A stretch of DNA of 64,000 nt from Craspedostauros australis (lineage: Eukaryota; Bacillariophyta; Bacillariophyceae; Mastogloiales; Achnanthaceae): the NCBI GenBank assembly GCA_026770025.1, contig JAMXDE010000067.1, positions 1 to 64,000 on the forward strand, written 5' to 3'. Made by a program: the position numbers and the translations under genes. Under the pieces are notes generated by a model. That model did not search any database, was not told where the DNA came from, and saw only the letters and a program-made list of their open reading frames with translations. Of this stretch, positions 1 through 9,996 are shown piece after piece. Position 1 is the first letter of the stretch; the number at the start of each line of letters is the position of its first letter.

Positions 1-1493
1 AGCGTGACAAAGTTGCAGTCACTTCTGTTGCCTCTCTCATCACCGCCAACAAGCAACATTCGCACATCTCACAACGCATACACACACTTCAGAACCCCCT
101 CACATGATACAAATGTGACACATGCAGCTGGCTACTCCATGATGCTCATTGTCACACTACATGATAGACCATGGTGGATCACGAAGTCTCACACATGCAA
201 TCACTTATGGTTCACCTCTCAACACCAACTGCGATACTCACAAATCCCACAATGCATACACACGTCCCATAGCACGCATGACATTGCATGAGCATTGCAC
301 ATGCTCCTGGCTTCACTGTGATAATCACTGTCACACTCAAACATAAACCAATATGAATATCCAAGTCTCACAGATGCAGTCACTGCCAGTCCCCCTCTCT
401 CAACACCATCAACTGCAATATTCACCCATCTCACAGCGCATGCACACATCGCACAACCCACATCACATGGATTAAGTGTGGTGCATGTTGTCAGCTACTC
501 CATGATCATAGTTATCACAATCCACAGCTGACCATGATGGACAACCAAATCTCACAGCCGCAGTCAGTGATGGCCCCCTCTGAACACCAGCAATAGCATC
601 TATCATGCATCCCACAACGCATGATCATACCTCACAGACCGCTGGGTATGGTTCAAGCATGGCATGTGCAGCCAGCTACTCCATGATGCTTCTTAACACA
701 CTCAAAGATCGGTCCTGGTGGATCATGATATCTCTCAGTTGTGATCGCTGCTGGTCCCCATTTCAGAATCATCAACAGCATCTATCACACATCCCACAAC
801 GCATACACGCATCGCACAGCCAGCATGACATGGATGAAGCATGGTGTGTGCGACCGGCCACTCCATGATGCTTGTTGTCACAATCAAAGGGTTAGCGTAG
901 CGCATTGCTGAGTCGCGCTGCTGCAGTCAACTTCAGTCTTGCTCTCAAAGCCATCAACAACATTCATCACACATACTACACTGCATACGCATACCTATCA
1001 GCCCTCTGGGTATGGTACATCCCTGGCACATGCGGTTGGCTACTCCATGATGCTAGTTGCCACAGTCAATGGAGGACCATGATTGATTGTTCAGTCTCAC
1101 AGTTGCAGCCAATACCGGGTCCACTCTCAACACCAACAACTGTTGCAGTCACACATTCCATGATGCATACACATACCTCGTACAGGCCGCATGGCATGGT
1201 AGGGCATATCCGCAACACATGTGGGAGGCTACTCTCTGATGTTTGTTGTCACACTCATGGATGGACTGTGATGAATCACAATTCTCACAGCTGCAATCAC
1301 TTCCAGTCCCACTCTCAACACCATCAACCACGATACTAAGACATTCGAGAATGCATACACCTACCTAGCATAGCCCCGAATGACATGACGCAAGCATGAC
1401 GCATATGGCCAGCTACTCCATGATGCTTGTACACACACTCAAAAGGCTGAGCATAGCGCGTTGCTGAGTCTCACAGTTGCAGCTACTGTCTGT
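1..1493. repeat. Degenerate satellite, about 180-bp monomer (block 1)
   Basis: Tandem array of diverged monomers. The landmark CTACTCCATGATGCT recurs near 131, 311, 491, 675, 857, 1029, 1231 and 1411, giving a period of about 172-202 bp. Each monomer also carries a CTCACAGNTGCAGTCACT box, a CTCAACACCATCAACTGC box and a CATCCCACAACGCATACACAC box. Short open frames here are by-products of the repeat and I call no gene. The same satellite resumes at 3887, so one array was split by a later insertion. The nucleosome-like period suits heterochromatin or a centromere, but that is inference. Confidence 0.9.
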
Positions 1494-1514
1494 GCCCCCC
1501 CCCCCCCCCCCCCC
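1494..1514. repeat. Homopolymer C tract (21 nt)
   Basis: Unbroken run of 21 C at the junction between the satellite and the 3' end of the minus-strand LINE. The intact satellite site at the other junction (3887-3896) has only six C, so the run has expanded at, or been added during, LINE insertion. Confidence 0.9.
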
Positions 1515-3886
1515 AACAATAAGCGTAACTCAGGGAATACATTAGAAATGTGCCAGTAGGCATTACCCTCGCCACCACCAGCCTTGTGGGGCCAGCTTTG
1601 AGCGAGCTTTCAGAGAGTCCTTACTCACTCACCCAGCCTGAGCCAAGATGCCATTGATCGCCTTTTGACATGCATTGACCTGGATTGGCGCCGCGCCTTG
1701 ACTTCCGCGTGAACGGCAGTCATGGAGTGGACCCACTGCATCATCTGTGCTTCCGTGCCGAACTCAACCGTCCTGCCCTCGCAGAGCAGATGGAGCTCCT
1801 CGTTCGTCATATCCTGGCTGGTCCCCCAACGCCAAACGCCTCATCCGTCGCTGTAACTCTGCCACAGATGGGTGCTGCTCCACATCGTGAACTTTATCGT
1901 TGCGGGCCTTCCAGACTTCGCAGGGGACTTTCCATTTCTACCTGATCACCTCTTTCGCCCAAGCGCATTCGTCTGGGTAACAACACTCATGGCTGGTCAT
2001 CCAAGTGTTCTGTTGATGTTGCCAATCTTTATGCAAGAACCCCAGGATGAATGGATGCCAGCCAATCATGCCCTGAGCGTCGCTCTGGGCTGTGCGCCGG
2101 CGCATTTCCACCAACCTGTGCCAAATCCATTGTATCACTCGTGGGTTCGTGCCGATTCTCACCATGCAGTCGTGAAACTCCTCTGTCGCCCGTGTCCACG
2201 CTTCGACGTGTTCTGGGCATTCCAGAATATAGTGGGTAGTCTCCTCCCAGGAGCAGAACTGGCATGCAGCCATCTCTTTCTGCCCAGTTTGGTGGAGCTT
2301 CCGGTTGAACCCAAAGAACCTCGACAACCACTTCATGATGAACTGGGCGAGGTCCTGGTTCTTCGGTGCCGATTGAGCGGCTTGGTACGACTTCCAGTCG
2401 ATGAGAGCCACCTGCACCTCGCTCTCTTGGAACTTCGACGCCCAATATTCAGCGGCTGAAGAGGACTGGAGCAGGGCATTCATAGCGGCTGAATCCACAT
2501 GCGAGGGATGCCGTCCGTACAGTAAGATCGTCCATCGATTGGTGCATGTGTTCCATTGACGGATGTGCCTATGTTGTCTGGCGCGCTCCCAATGCTCCTT
2601 TGCTTTGTGATCAGCAACAACATTCAGCTCCTCCAGGACCAAGAGCTCTTTGCCAGTATTGTCCTGGTGACCCCGCACCCACTCCCATTTGAGGGTAGCC
2701 AGAGTACTGTGTCGCAGCCATTGTGTTGCCATAGGCAGGTCCCAGTCTTGTTGGGTGGGCCGCAGCCGGTCTTCTTGAGATTGCTGCAGGGCCTGACTAC
2801 CGTTGAGTGCCAGAGTAATGGTGCACGAGCTGTCAAGACCATCAAGCGCCTCAACCATGGAAAGGGAGGCCCATATCCCCGCCAGCTCGCTGCGGTATTC
2901 CCTGTGTACGTCGCTCGGCCCCAGGACGAAGGTGTGGCAACATAGCTGGTGCTTCGAAGCTGTGTCATACATGATGGAAGCAGAGGTGCCTTGGGACTCC
3001 TTGAAAGACCCGTCGCTCACCACCAAGAGGTTCCCTCTCTGGCCAGACGCCGCTTCTGAATCATGGGTGAGGTTGCCTTGCACTTCCTCAATGGGGTCAT
3101 AGGGGAGGGGAGCCGAGGGAGCTTCTGCGGTAAGGCCTGCATGGCCGTTCCACGTTGTCCCTCGCTCTGTAGTCGTCACTGACACCTCTGCACTAGTCTG
3201 GGCAAAGCCTTGGCCGTCTCCCCTGAGCGATATGCGCTGGCCCTCGTCCGTGGGCTCCTAACCAGATTGTACTTCCGTATCGGGATCCTCGCTGTATCGT
3301 AGATGTGGTCCGTCAGTGTGGACTTCCACCATCTCCAGCTAGCATCGTCGGAGTGCCACAGCCCAAGGGTTCAGTGAAGCTTCAGGCCTTGGTAGCACAT
3401 GCGCTTGCACCACTTCTTTCATTCTCTCCACCAACCGCCTGGAATCGTCAGGGGAGTGTGGGCCCATTCCCTGGGAATGTTGGGGGCAGACAGCCCGTCA
3501 TGAGCTTTGGCTGTTTCGCGGATCCCGCTCGCCGAGGAGATGTCCAATATTCGGCTCACCCCTAGCTGCAACCGGCACATGCTCAGGTGATACAGCTGGG
3601 ATCCCTTGAACCCCTGCCGCAGGCAGATATCCATCAGGTGTTCATCTCCTTTGCACTGTAACAGTGACCCTCCAGTTGTCTCATGTATCATCACACCTGT
3701 GTCCTGCAGCTGTTTCCACAGTCCAGCCACCCAGCAGTGAGTGACGCACCGACTTATCTTGTCGTATGGATATTCAAACAGAGGCCGATGATTCCCCAAT
3801 TCTTCTTTCAGCGCCTGTATCGAGCATTCCACCATCTGTCCCGTGGTGGTTCCTGTCTGGGTCTCCTCGAATGCTATCTGGACTTG
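1515..3886 (-). mobile_element. 5'-truncated, broken LINE (non-LTR retrotransposon)
   Basis: The minus strand encodes the C-terminal end of a LINE polyprotein. The longest open stretch (3185 down to 1938, about 415 codons, no ATG at its head) holds an RNase H domain: an SDGS motif, then SELAGIWASL, VRGHQD and NVVADHKAK. It is followed by a zinc-binding ACQFC..H...CPEH segment, the usual LINE order. Upstream, in other frames, 3419-3885 reads like the linker between reverse transcriptase and RNase H (CRLQLGVSRILDI), and 3190-3340 gives a W-WW-S-L motif in a third frame, so at least two frameshifts are present. The reverse transcriptase itself is missing, which is ordinary 5' truncation. TGTGCCCCCC at 1490-1499 and 3887-3896 is the likely target-site duplication, placing the insertion inside one satellite monomer. 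Inactive copy. Confidence 0.8.
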
Positions 3887-5001
3887 TGTGCCCCCCTCAA
3901 CACCATCAACTGCGAAAATCACACATTCCACAACAAAATACATATCCCCTCATCCCTCTAGGTGTGGTACAATCATGACACATGAGGCCAGCTCCATCAT
4001 GACGCTTGTTGTGATACTCAAAGATAGGCCATGGTGGATCATGGATTCCACAGCTGCAGCAACTGATGGTCTCTCTCTCTCTCTGTCAACACAACAATCA
4101 AGTGCGATATTCTCACATCCCACAACGCATACACACATTGCACATCCCGCATGACCTGGCTCAAGCATGGCACATTCAGCCTGCCACCCCATGATGCTCG
4201 TTGTCACGATCAAAGGCTGAGCATAGCGTATTGCTGAGTCTCACAGCTGCAGTCACTGTCACGCTCGCTCTTGACACCATCAACTGCGATGTTCTCACAT
4301 CCCACGACGCATACACACATCTCACAGCCCGCATGACCTGGCTCAAGCATGGCACATGCAGCCTGCCACTCCATGATGCTCATTGTCACGATCAAAGGCT
4401 GAGCATAGCGTATTGTTGAGTCTCACAGCTGCAGTCACTGTCACGCTCGCTCTTGACACCATCAACTACAATACTCTCACTTCTCACAAATCGCATTCAC
4501 ACGTTGCATAGCCCCCTGGACACGACGCAAGAGTGGCACATGCGAACAGCTACTCAGTGATGCTCGTTAACACACTCAACGGATGACCATGATGGATCAC
4601 AGATCTCACCCATGCAGTCACTGCTGGCCTCCCTCTCAGCATCATCAACAGCATCTATTACACATCCCATAATGCATACGCACGTCACATATCCCCCCAT
4701 GACATGATACATCCGCAACACCTACGGTCGGATACTCCATGATGCTCGTTAGCATACTCAATGGATGACCATGATGGATCACAGATCTCACCAATGCAGT
4801 CACTGCTGGCCTCCCCCTCAGCATCATCAACAGCATCTATCACACATCCCACAACACAAACACACATCCCGCAGCCCCTTAGACATGGCCCAAGCGTGGT
4901 ACATACGGGCAGCTACTCCATCGTGCTTGTTAACATATGCAAAGATTGGCCATGATAGATCACGAAGCCTCGCCAATGCAGTCCCTTCTGGTCCCTCTCT
5001 C
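3887..5001. repeat. Degenerate satellite, about 180-bp monomer (block 2)
   Basis: Continuation of the satellite at 1-1493. Landmarks recur near 3985, 4182, 4364, 4549, 4733 and 4911 (spacing 178-197 bp). The monomers near 4182 and 4364 are close to identical over more than 100 bases, so some units are recently duplicated or homogenised while others are old. The block ends where a Copia LTR begins at 5002. Confidence 0.9.
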
Positions 5002-5460
5002 TGTTGGAAATCCGGGGTAACCCAGCCTTATTAGTTATATCTGATTACCTATTCCTGTTGTTGCATTCTCAGAACTGTGAGCATAACATCTTCAGCTCTT
5101 CCAATTCCATTTGCCATAGCATGTATAATCCACAGTAACATCATGTCATACTGTTGCCTTCATGCTGTCTTCATGCTGTCTTCATCATGCATTCTCGCCT
5201 GTATTCATCGATCCTTTCATCAGGCATCTCCATCATGCATCTCATCATGCATATCATCATCTACATTCATGCGGTACGATTCCACAGCAAGACACGGGAA
5301 TTTCGCTGAAACTCGATGCCGTTTGCGTTCGACCACATGGACTAATCCCCCAATGCCCCAAACGAAATCTGGGTGGACTCAATGGACCACCATTGAATTT
5401 GTAGTTTAACGCATTTAACGTCTTTTGGTTTGAATACCGAACACCTTCCAACGAACACAA

Positions 5461-5676
5461 GTTCGATGAAAGTACCACCAGTTCGATGAAAGTACCACCA
5501 GTTCGATGAAAGTACCATCACTTCGATGAAAGTACCACCAGTTCGATGAAAGTACCACCTGTTCGATGAAAGTACCACCAGTTCGATGAAACTACGACCA
5601 GTTCGATGAAACTAAGACCAGTTCGATGAAAGTACCAATAGTCCGACAAAGGTCCTACGAGTCCGATGAAAGCGGA
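5461..5676 (+). repeat. Left subterminal 20-bp tandem array of element 1
   Basis: Eleven units in exact 20-bp register with consensus GTTCGATGAAAGTACCACCA; the last two are diverged. Each contains TTCGATGAA, a TTC-NNN-GAA half-palindrome. The array begins 173 bp from the left element end. There are no unique spacers, so it is not CRISPR-like. Confidence 0.92.
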
Positions 5677-6696
5677 CACTCTGCAACGCACGCCACAACG
5701 GTTCAAGAAACCAACTCGTGTCCAAACAGCCGTTCTGTTGCAACAAGACCCAATGACAACAACAAGAGCCCGAAACCCCGTGCCAATCTGTGTCGCTCCA
5801 CATCACAGAGGAAGAACTCAGCAATCAGCCAACCAATTGGCACACCAACATTCACCAAAAAGAGGAAGCAAAGGCAGCAGGGAATTTGGAGTGTTCCAGA
5901 CAGAATTTCAGTGCAGTGGAAAGAGCGCAGCCTGCGGCGTGGGATAATGGTGAACGTGTGACGATCGGCAGACGCGACGGGTGTGCATTGTGTGTGCACT
6001 CTGACTGTCTCAGCAGACGCAGCGGGCAGGAGAATTTGCCGCCGCTCCGTCCGTCATCAGACCGTCGACCAACGCGGAAATTCACGAACCACCCAATTTC
6101 CACCAACCAGTTTATTTTGTGCTCCATCGCGACTCAAAACGTCGAAATGTCCACGCGACATTCCATGGACACGGAGATTTCGCATCGACCTCCAAGGCTA
6201 GTGTATAAATGTAGACCACCTGTTTCACACAGGAAAAGTACAAGCCACATCATACATGTTTATCATACTTGTAGCATTGTGACATTAACAAGTTCCTATC
6301 AACGCACATTGTCAAATGAAGGGATAAATGCCTACTTCAGTTGTAGATATGTGCATCATCCATCTGTTTGCTCCAATTCTGTACATCGTGGATCGTATTC
6401 TGACTAAACTTCCATAGGAAAGGATAAAATATTACACTTTAACAAGAATAGTGCATCCCAAGCATTCCAATGGGTATACTGCCAGCTAGCAAGTGTATTT
6501 ATCCATCTGGAAGAGATACTGATATCCAAATCTATGAACCTCGTCATACTCAGTGCAACGCTCGACGCTGCACAATCTTCTGCATGTCTACGCATTCCTC
6601 AGGCCATATTGTGAAATCCGACTGGCGGCACCACTCCAATCACACTCCAATGAGTATGGCCATTGAGTTTGAAGTCCTTGATTTGCCTGGAAGGGA

Positions 6697-7478
6697 TGTT
6701 GGCAAGTTCCGCACACGGATGGCCTTGGCATTGCTGACGATGGTGTTGGTTGTTGCAATACTCTCGTTAGTTCATTCCGTTGCTACTCCGATACTCTTGG
6801 TGTCTCTTCGATGCTCTTGAAATCTCTTGTCTACCCGATGCTCTCAGTGGTTCGTCTGTCTGACTATGAGCTGGCACGTGAGATGCTCTCTTGCTGTTAC
6901 TCATATTCTCTCTCTATGCTGATATTGCATGTTAGTACCATGCATGATAGCGTGTATTCGACACAATCTTGATCTTCCTCCTTCTACTAGTCCACTACTT
7001 CACATGTAGTAGTCAGTGCCATGCATTCTCTGCACCTTGCACCTTTCACGATCACCATGATACTTCAATCATAAGATTCCTACCTTCTGTTCTGATTCCG
7101 AACCAGCTGTCAGTTCGAATGGCATGGACTTTGGAGTCAACGTCAGTCATCGTCATTCTATGGATGTGCTGATTCCATATTCCATTGATGATGCTGTAGG
7201 AGTATCAGGTTGGTGTCATTTGAGGTTTAGTTGGGAAGCATACCAATCCAGCATCGATATCATAGGTTTCTGGATGAGTGGGTAGATCGAACATCTGATA
7301 CTCTCAGATTTCCTGTCTCACGTCTGTCCGACGTTGGGCACAAAAGTGGCGTGCATAATTTTGGTTCGTGATTCACACAACCGTTGATGGCCAATGATGC
7401 AAATGTCAATGCTGCTCAGCGCGCACGGGGTGAGAGAACAATGAGTGAGCGATGCACATACACATATACATCCCAACA
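6697..7478 (-). mobile_element. Old solo LTR of the A/B Copia family
   Basis: This is the reverse complement of a diverged A/B-family LTR: it starts TGTTGGCAAGTTCCG and ends with the counterpart of the family's LTR start at 7478. Its 782 bp compare with 788-793 bp for the LTRs of copies A and B. AAGGGA at 6691-6696 and 7479-7484 is the target duplication. Similarity to A and B is much lower than A to B, so it is an old insertion reduced to one LTR by recombination. It interrupts one of the modules of element 1, so it came after that element. Confidence 0.85.
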
Positions 7479-8740
7479 AAGGGATCTAATTCTACTGATG
7501 CTGATATCCTGCAGTACTGAAACATACGCATCATGCTGCTCAGAGTCCTGAGCAGATGTGCATATAAAATGTCAATCATATTCAATGTAGCACCTTGGCG
7601 CGTCCAAACGCACTCCATGGAGGGCAGTCATGGAGTTTGAAGCTGCACACCTGCTAGCAAGGTGCATCAACATGCCCTCAGGTGAACCTCATGTTACGAC
7701 GCTGCTGAGTGCTGCTTGATATCAGAATCAGTAGAATTAGATCTCTTCCAAATGGACCAAGAGCTTCAAACTCCACGGCCATAGCCATTGAAGTCTACTT
7801 GGAGTGTTCAGCAGTCGCATGTCTCAAGGCAGCCAACCAAAGGCATAAATGTGTGGAATACTGCTCAAGGCGATGCCTACTGTAGAGATGCGTCCCAGGC
7901 AGTACTGCGTGAAACAGCATCTGTAAGAATGGATCCCATACAGATGGACCTTGCATTTCCACCACCATTTGCGTACTCTTTAGATTGCATGCGGAGTGAC
8001 TGAAGTGCTTGTGTGGAGTATATTTGGTGTTGTCTATGCACATATGCTCAGAACACTGTACAACGTGAGGCGTATCTATCAGCCCCACGTGATATGAGCA
8101 TCCATGAAATTGGATCCCTTCCTGACGGATCTAGGGGCTTCCAACTCCATGCCCGTATTCTGTGATGTATGGTTGGAGTGGTTGTAGCGTTGGATCAGAA
8201 TACAATGGACAGTTCCTATGCGCAAATATCCAAATCACTGCCCAGTGCGACATGTACTGTTTTGTACTGCGTGATATCAGCATCTGTAGAATTAGATCCC
8301 TTCCAAATGGAGCTAAGACTTCAAACTCCATGACTGTACTCTTTGGAGCGTGTTTGGAGCTAGGCAGTTGATCATATCTCTCAAAACAGCCTGCTAAATG
8401 CATAGATATGCGTAATGCAGTACAGAGTCAAGCGTACCGCACAGTATGCCGAGGTTCATAGATTTGGATACCAGGATTCCTTCCAGATGGATCCAGATAC
8501 TTGGAAACCACCTCCATATCCATTGAAGCACTTTCACTATGACGAGGTTGGTAGAATTGCAGACGTTGGATCTTTCATATGAAGGTTTGGTCAAAACCCT
8601 GCATACCGCACAGAGTCGCCGTGCGGTATCATGTGATTTGATTGCGTACAATGTGCAACATCTTCTAGATGGATCCAGTCACTCGCAAGCTGGTAGTATA
8701 ACCATTGGAATGATCTCAATGTTCTGATCTTGTTTAGATG
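7479..8740 (+). repeat. Degenerate tandem modules of about 185 bp inside element 1
   Basis: A box resembling TTAGATCCCTTCCAAATGGA followed by TTCAAACTCCATG recurs near 7740, 7935, 8120, 8290, 8480 and 8665 (spacing 170-195 bp). Reverse-complement copies lie near 6490, 6670 and 7630. A related box appears in the foldback at 19707-20807, so the two share a module family. No coding frame. Confidence 0.7.
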
Positions 8741-9194
8741 GAATATGTTTATGCTTTTCAATGAAGACTTGGTCAGAATACAATCCACAACGCACAGAAT
8801 TGGAGCAAACAGGTGAATGATGCACATATCTACAACTATAGTAGGCATTCATTCCTATCATTAGATGATGTATGTTCATATGTACTGGTTAATGTTGCCA
8901 GCATGACAAACATGTATGATGTGGCTAGTACTTTTCCTGTGTGACACAGGTGGTCTACATTTATATTCTTGCCTTGGAGGTCGATGTGAAATCTCTGTGT
9001 CCATGAGATGTCACTCACACGTTTTGTGCAACTGAGTTCTGTGAAAATCGACTGGTTGGTGGAATTCGGGACTTCAAAAGGGCTGGTTCGTGGATTTCCT
9101 CGTGAACCAACAGAATAACACGACTCACAGCTTCGCACAAAATTGGTTGGTGGCGTTTCGACGAAAGTATGCACGCGCCAATGATGGTCGCAAC

Positions 9195-9356
9195 CATTCG
9201 ATGAAAGTAACACAGGCTCGATGAAAGTAATGTCACTTCGATGAAAGTAGTGTCACTTCGATGAAAGTAACACCACTTCGATGAAAGTAACACCACTTCG
9301 ATGAAAGTAACAGGACTTCGATGAAAGTAACAACACTTCGATGAAAGTAACAATAC
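9195..9356 (+). repeat. Right subterminal 20-bp tandem array of element 1
   Basis: Eight units in 20-bp register with consensus CTTCGATGAAAGTAACACCA, ending 159 bp from the right element end. The orientation is the same as in the left array, whereas the terminal inverted repeats and the inner arms are inverted. Confidence 0.92.
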
Positions 9357-9881
9357 TACGCGTAACGTCTATAACGTCTATTTAACGTCGTGACGCACAG
9401 GCTTGGTGTCCCCGTCCGGCTCATTGGGGTTTGACGTGGTTGTGAATGGGACCGGACTGATTGGAGTCTTGCGCGCGTGGTCTCCGCGAACTTTCGGCGA
9501 AATTCCCGTGTCTTGCAGTCATGCGTTTCTCTCTTGGTCTCCTGACACCATTTCTTACGATTGGTGTCAAGCTTGATGTCCTTTCTGAATTGTTCTAGTC
9601 CGTGAGTGGCATGTGTTTCGGTTCTCCTGATGGGGTGGTCACAGACCTGCTGGTCATCGATGTTTCTCCTGTGACGTCGTTGTTTGGATTTTCTTGTTAG
9701 AGGAGGACAGGCTTGTTTTCTTGTCAAGACTGAGATCAGTCACGTTCGTCTTGAGTCATGGGTGTGATCAACAAGACTCAAAGGTGTGATCAACAGGAGT
9801 TGATTTCAGTCGTGATTGATAATTTTGGGAGGTGCGGCAATCATGGGTATCTTGACAAAGTCGTACCCCCGATTCCTGACA

Positions 9882-9996
9882 CCCTTCCATTGTCGCATCG
9901 ACAACATATCATTCTGACTTCATACTCCCTTGACTCTCATCACCAATACTTCTCTCTCTCTCTCTCTCTCTTTTATCACCTTTACTTCTCTCTCTC
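9882..9996. other. Polypyrimidine spacer between G LTR and G pol
   Basis: Contains CT dinucleotide runs at 9951-9972 and near 9986-9998. On the minus strand these are polypurine and lie immediately before the LTR, where a Copia polypurine tract is expected. Confidence 0.5.

Larger units (their letters stand above)
6070..9110. repeat. Internal inverted repeat arms of element 1
   Basis: The left arm (about 6070-6420) and right arm (about 8745-9110) are reverse complements at roughly 80% by eye, with small indels. Both contain TATAAATGTAGACCACCTG, a TATA-like box facing inward, and the segment TTTGCTCCAATTCTG. The interior spacer is built from smaller related modules. Confidence 0.85.
5288..9515. 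mobile_element. Element 1: 4.2-kb non-coding TIR transposon with palindromic interior
   Basis: Ends are CAAGACACGGGAATTTCGC on the left and its exact reverse complement on the right, with weaker matching for about ten more bases. It is flanked by a CAG target duplication (5285-5287 and 9516-9518) inside the G LTR. About 170 bp inside each end is a 20-bp tandem array, and both arrays point the same way. Further in, 6070-6420 and 8745-9110 are inverted copies, and the core consists of repeated modules of about 185 bp, mostly inverted about the centre. I see no long credible coding frame, so it is presumably mobilised by a transposase elsewhere. An old solo LTR (6697-7478) sits inside. The 3-bp duplication suggests a PIF/Harbinger-like mover (inference). 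Confidence 0.8.
5002..9881 (-). mobile_element. LTR of Copia element G, split by element 1
   Basis: 5002-5287 plus 9519-9881 form one LTR of about 650 bp in minus orientation. The split is shown by the related LTR piece at 58879-59455, in which the sequence on both sides of the gap is continuous (GATTCCACAG followed by TCTTGCGTTTC). On the minus strand the LTR starts TGTCAGGAATC at 9881 and ends GATTTCCAACA at 5002, a normal short inverted pair for Copia LTRs. It lies at the 3' side of the minus-strand pol remains at 9997-11854, so it is probably the 3' LTR of that element. Confidence 0.75.

Noticed and set aside
5461-5676. CRISPR-like array
   Set aside because: Units are contiguous with no unique spacers, and the genome is eukaryotic.
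5342-5706. Frames reading VLSSNWWYFHRTGGTFIEL repeats on the minus strand
   Set aside because: They are the 20-bp array read through; unit length is not a multiple of three, so the peptide changes frame every unit.
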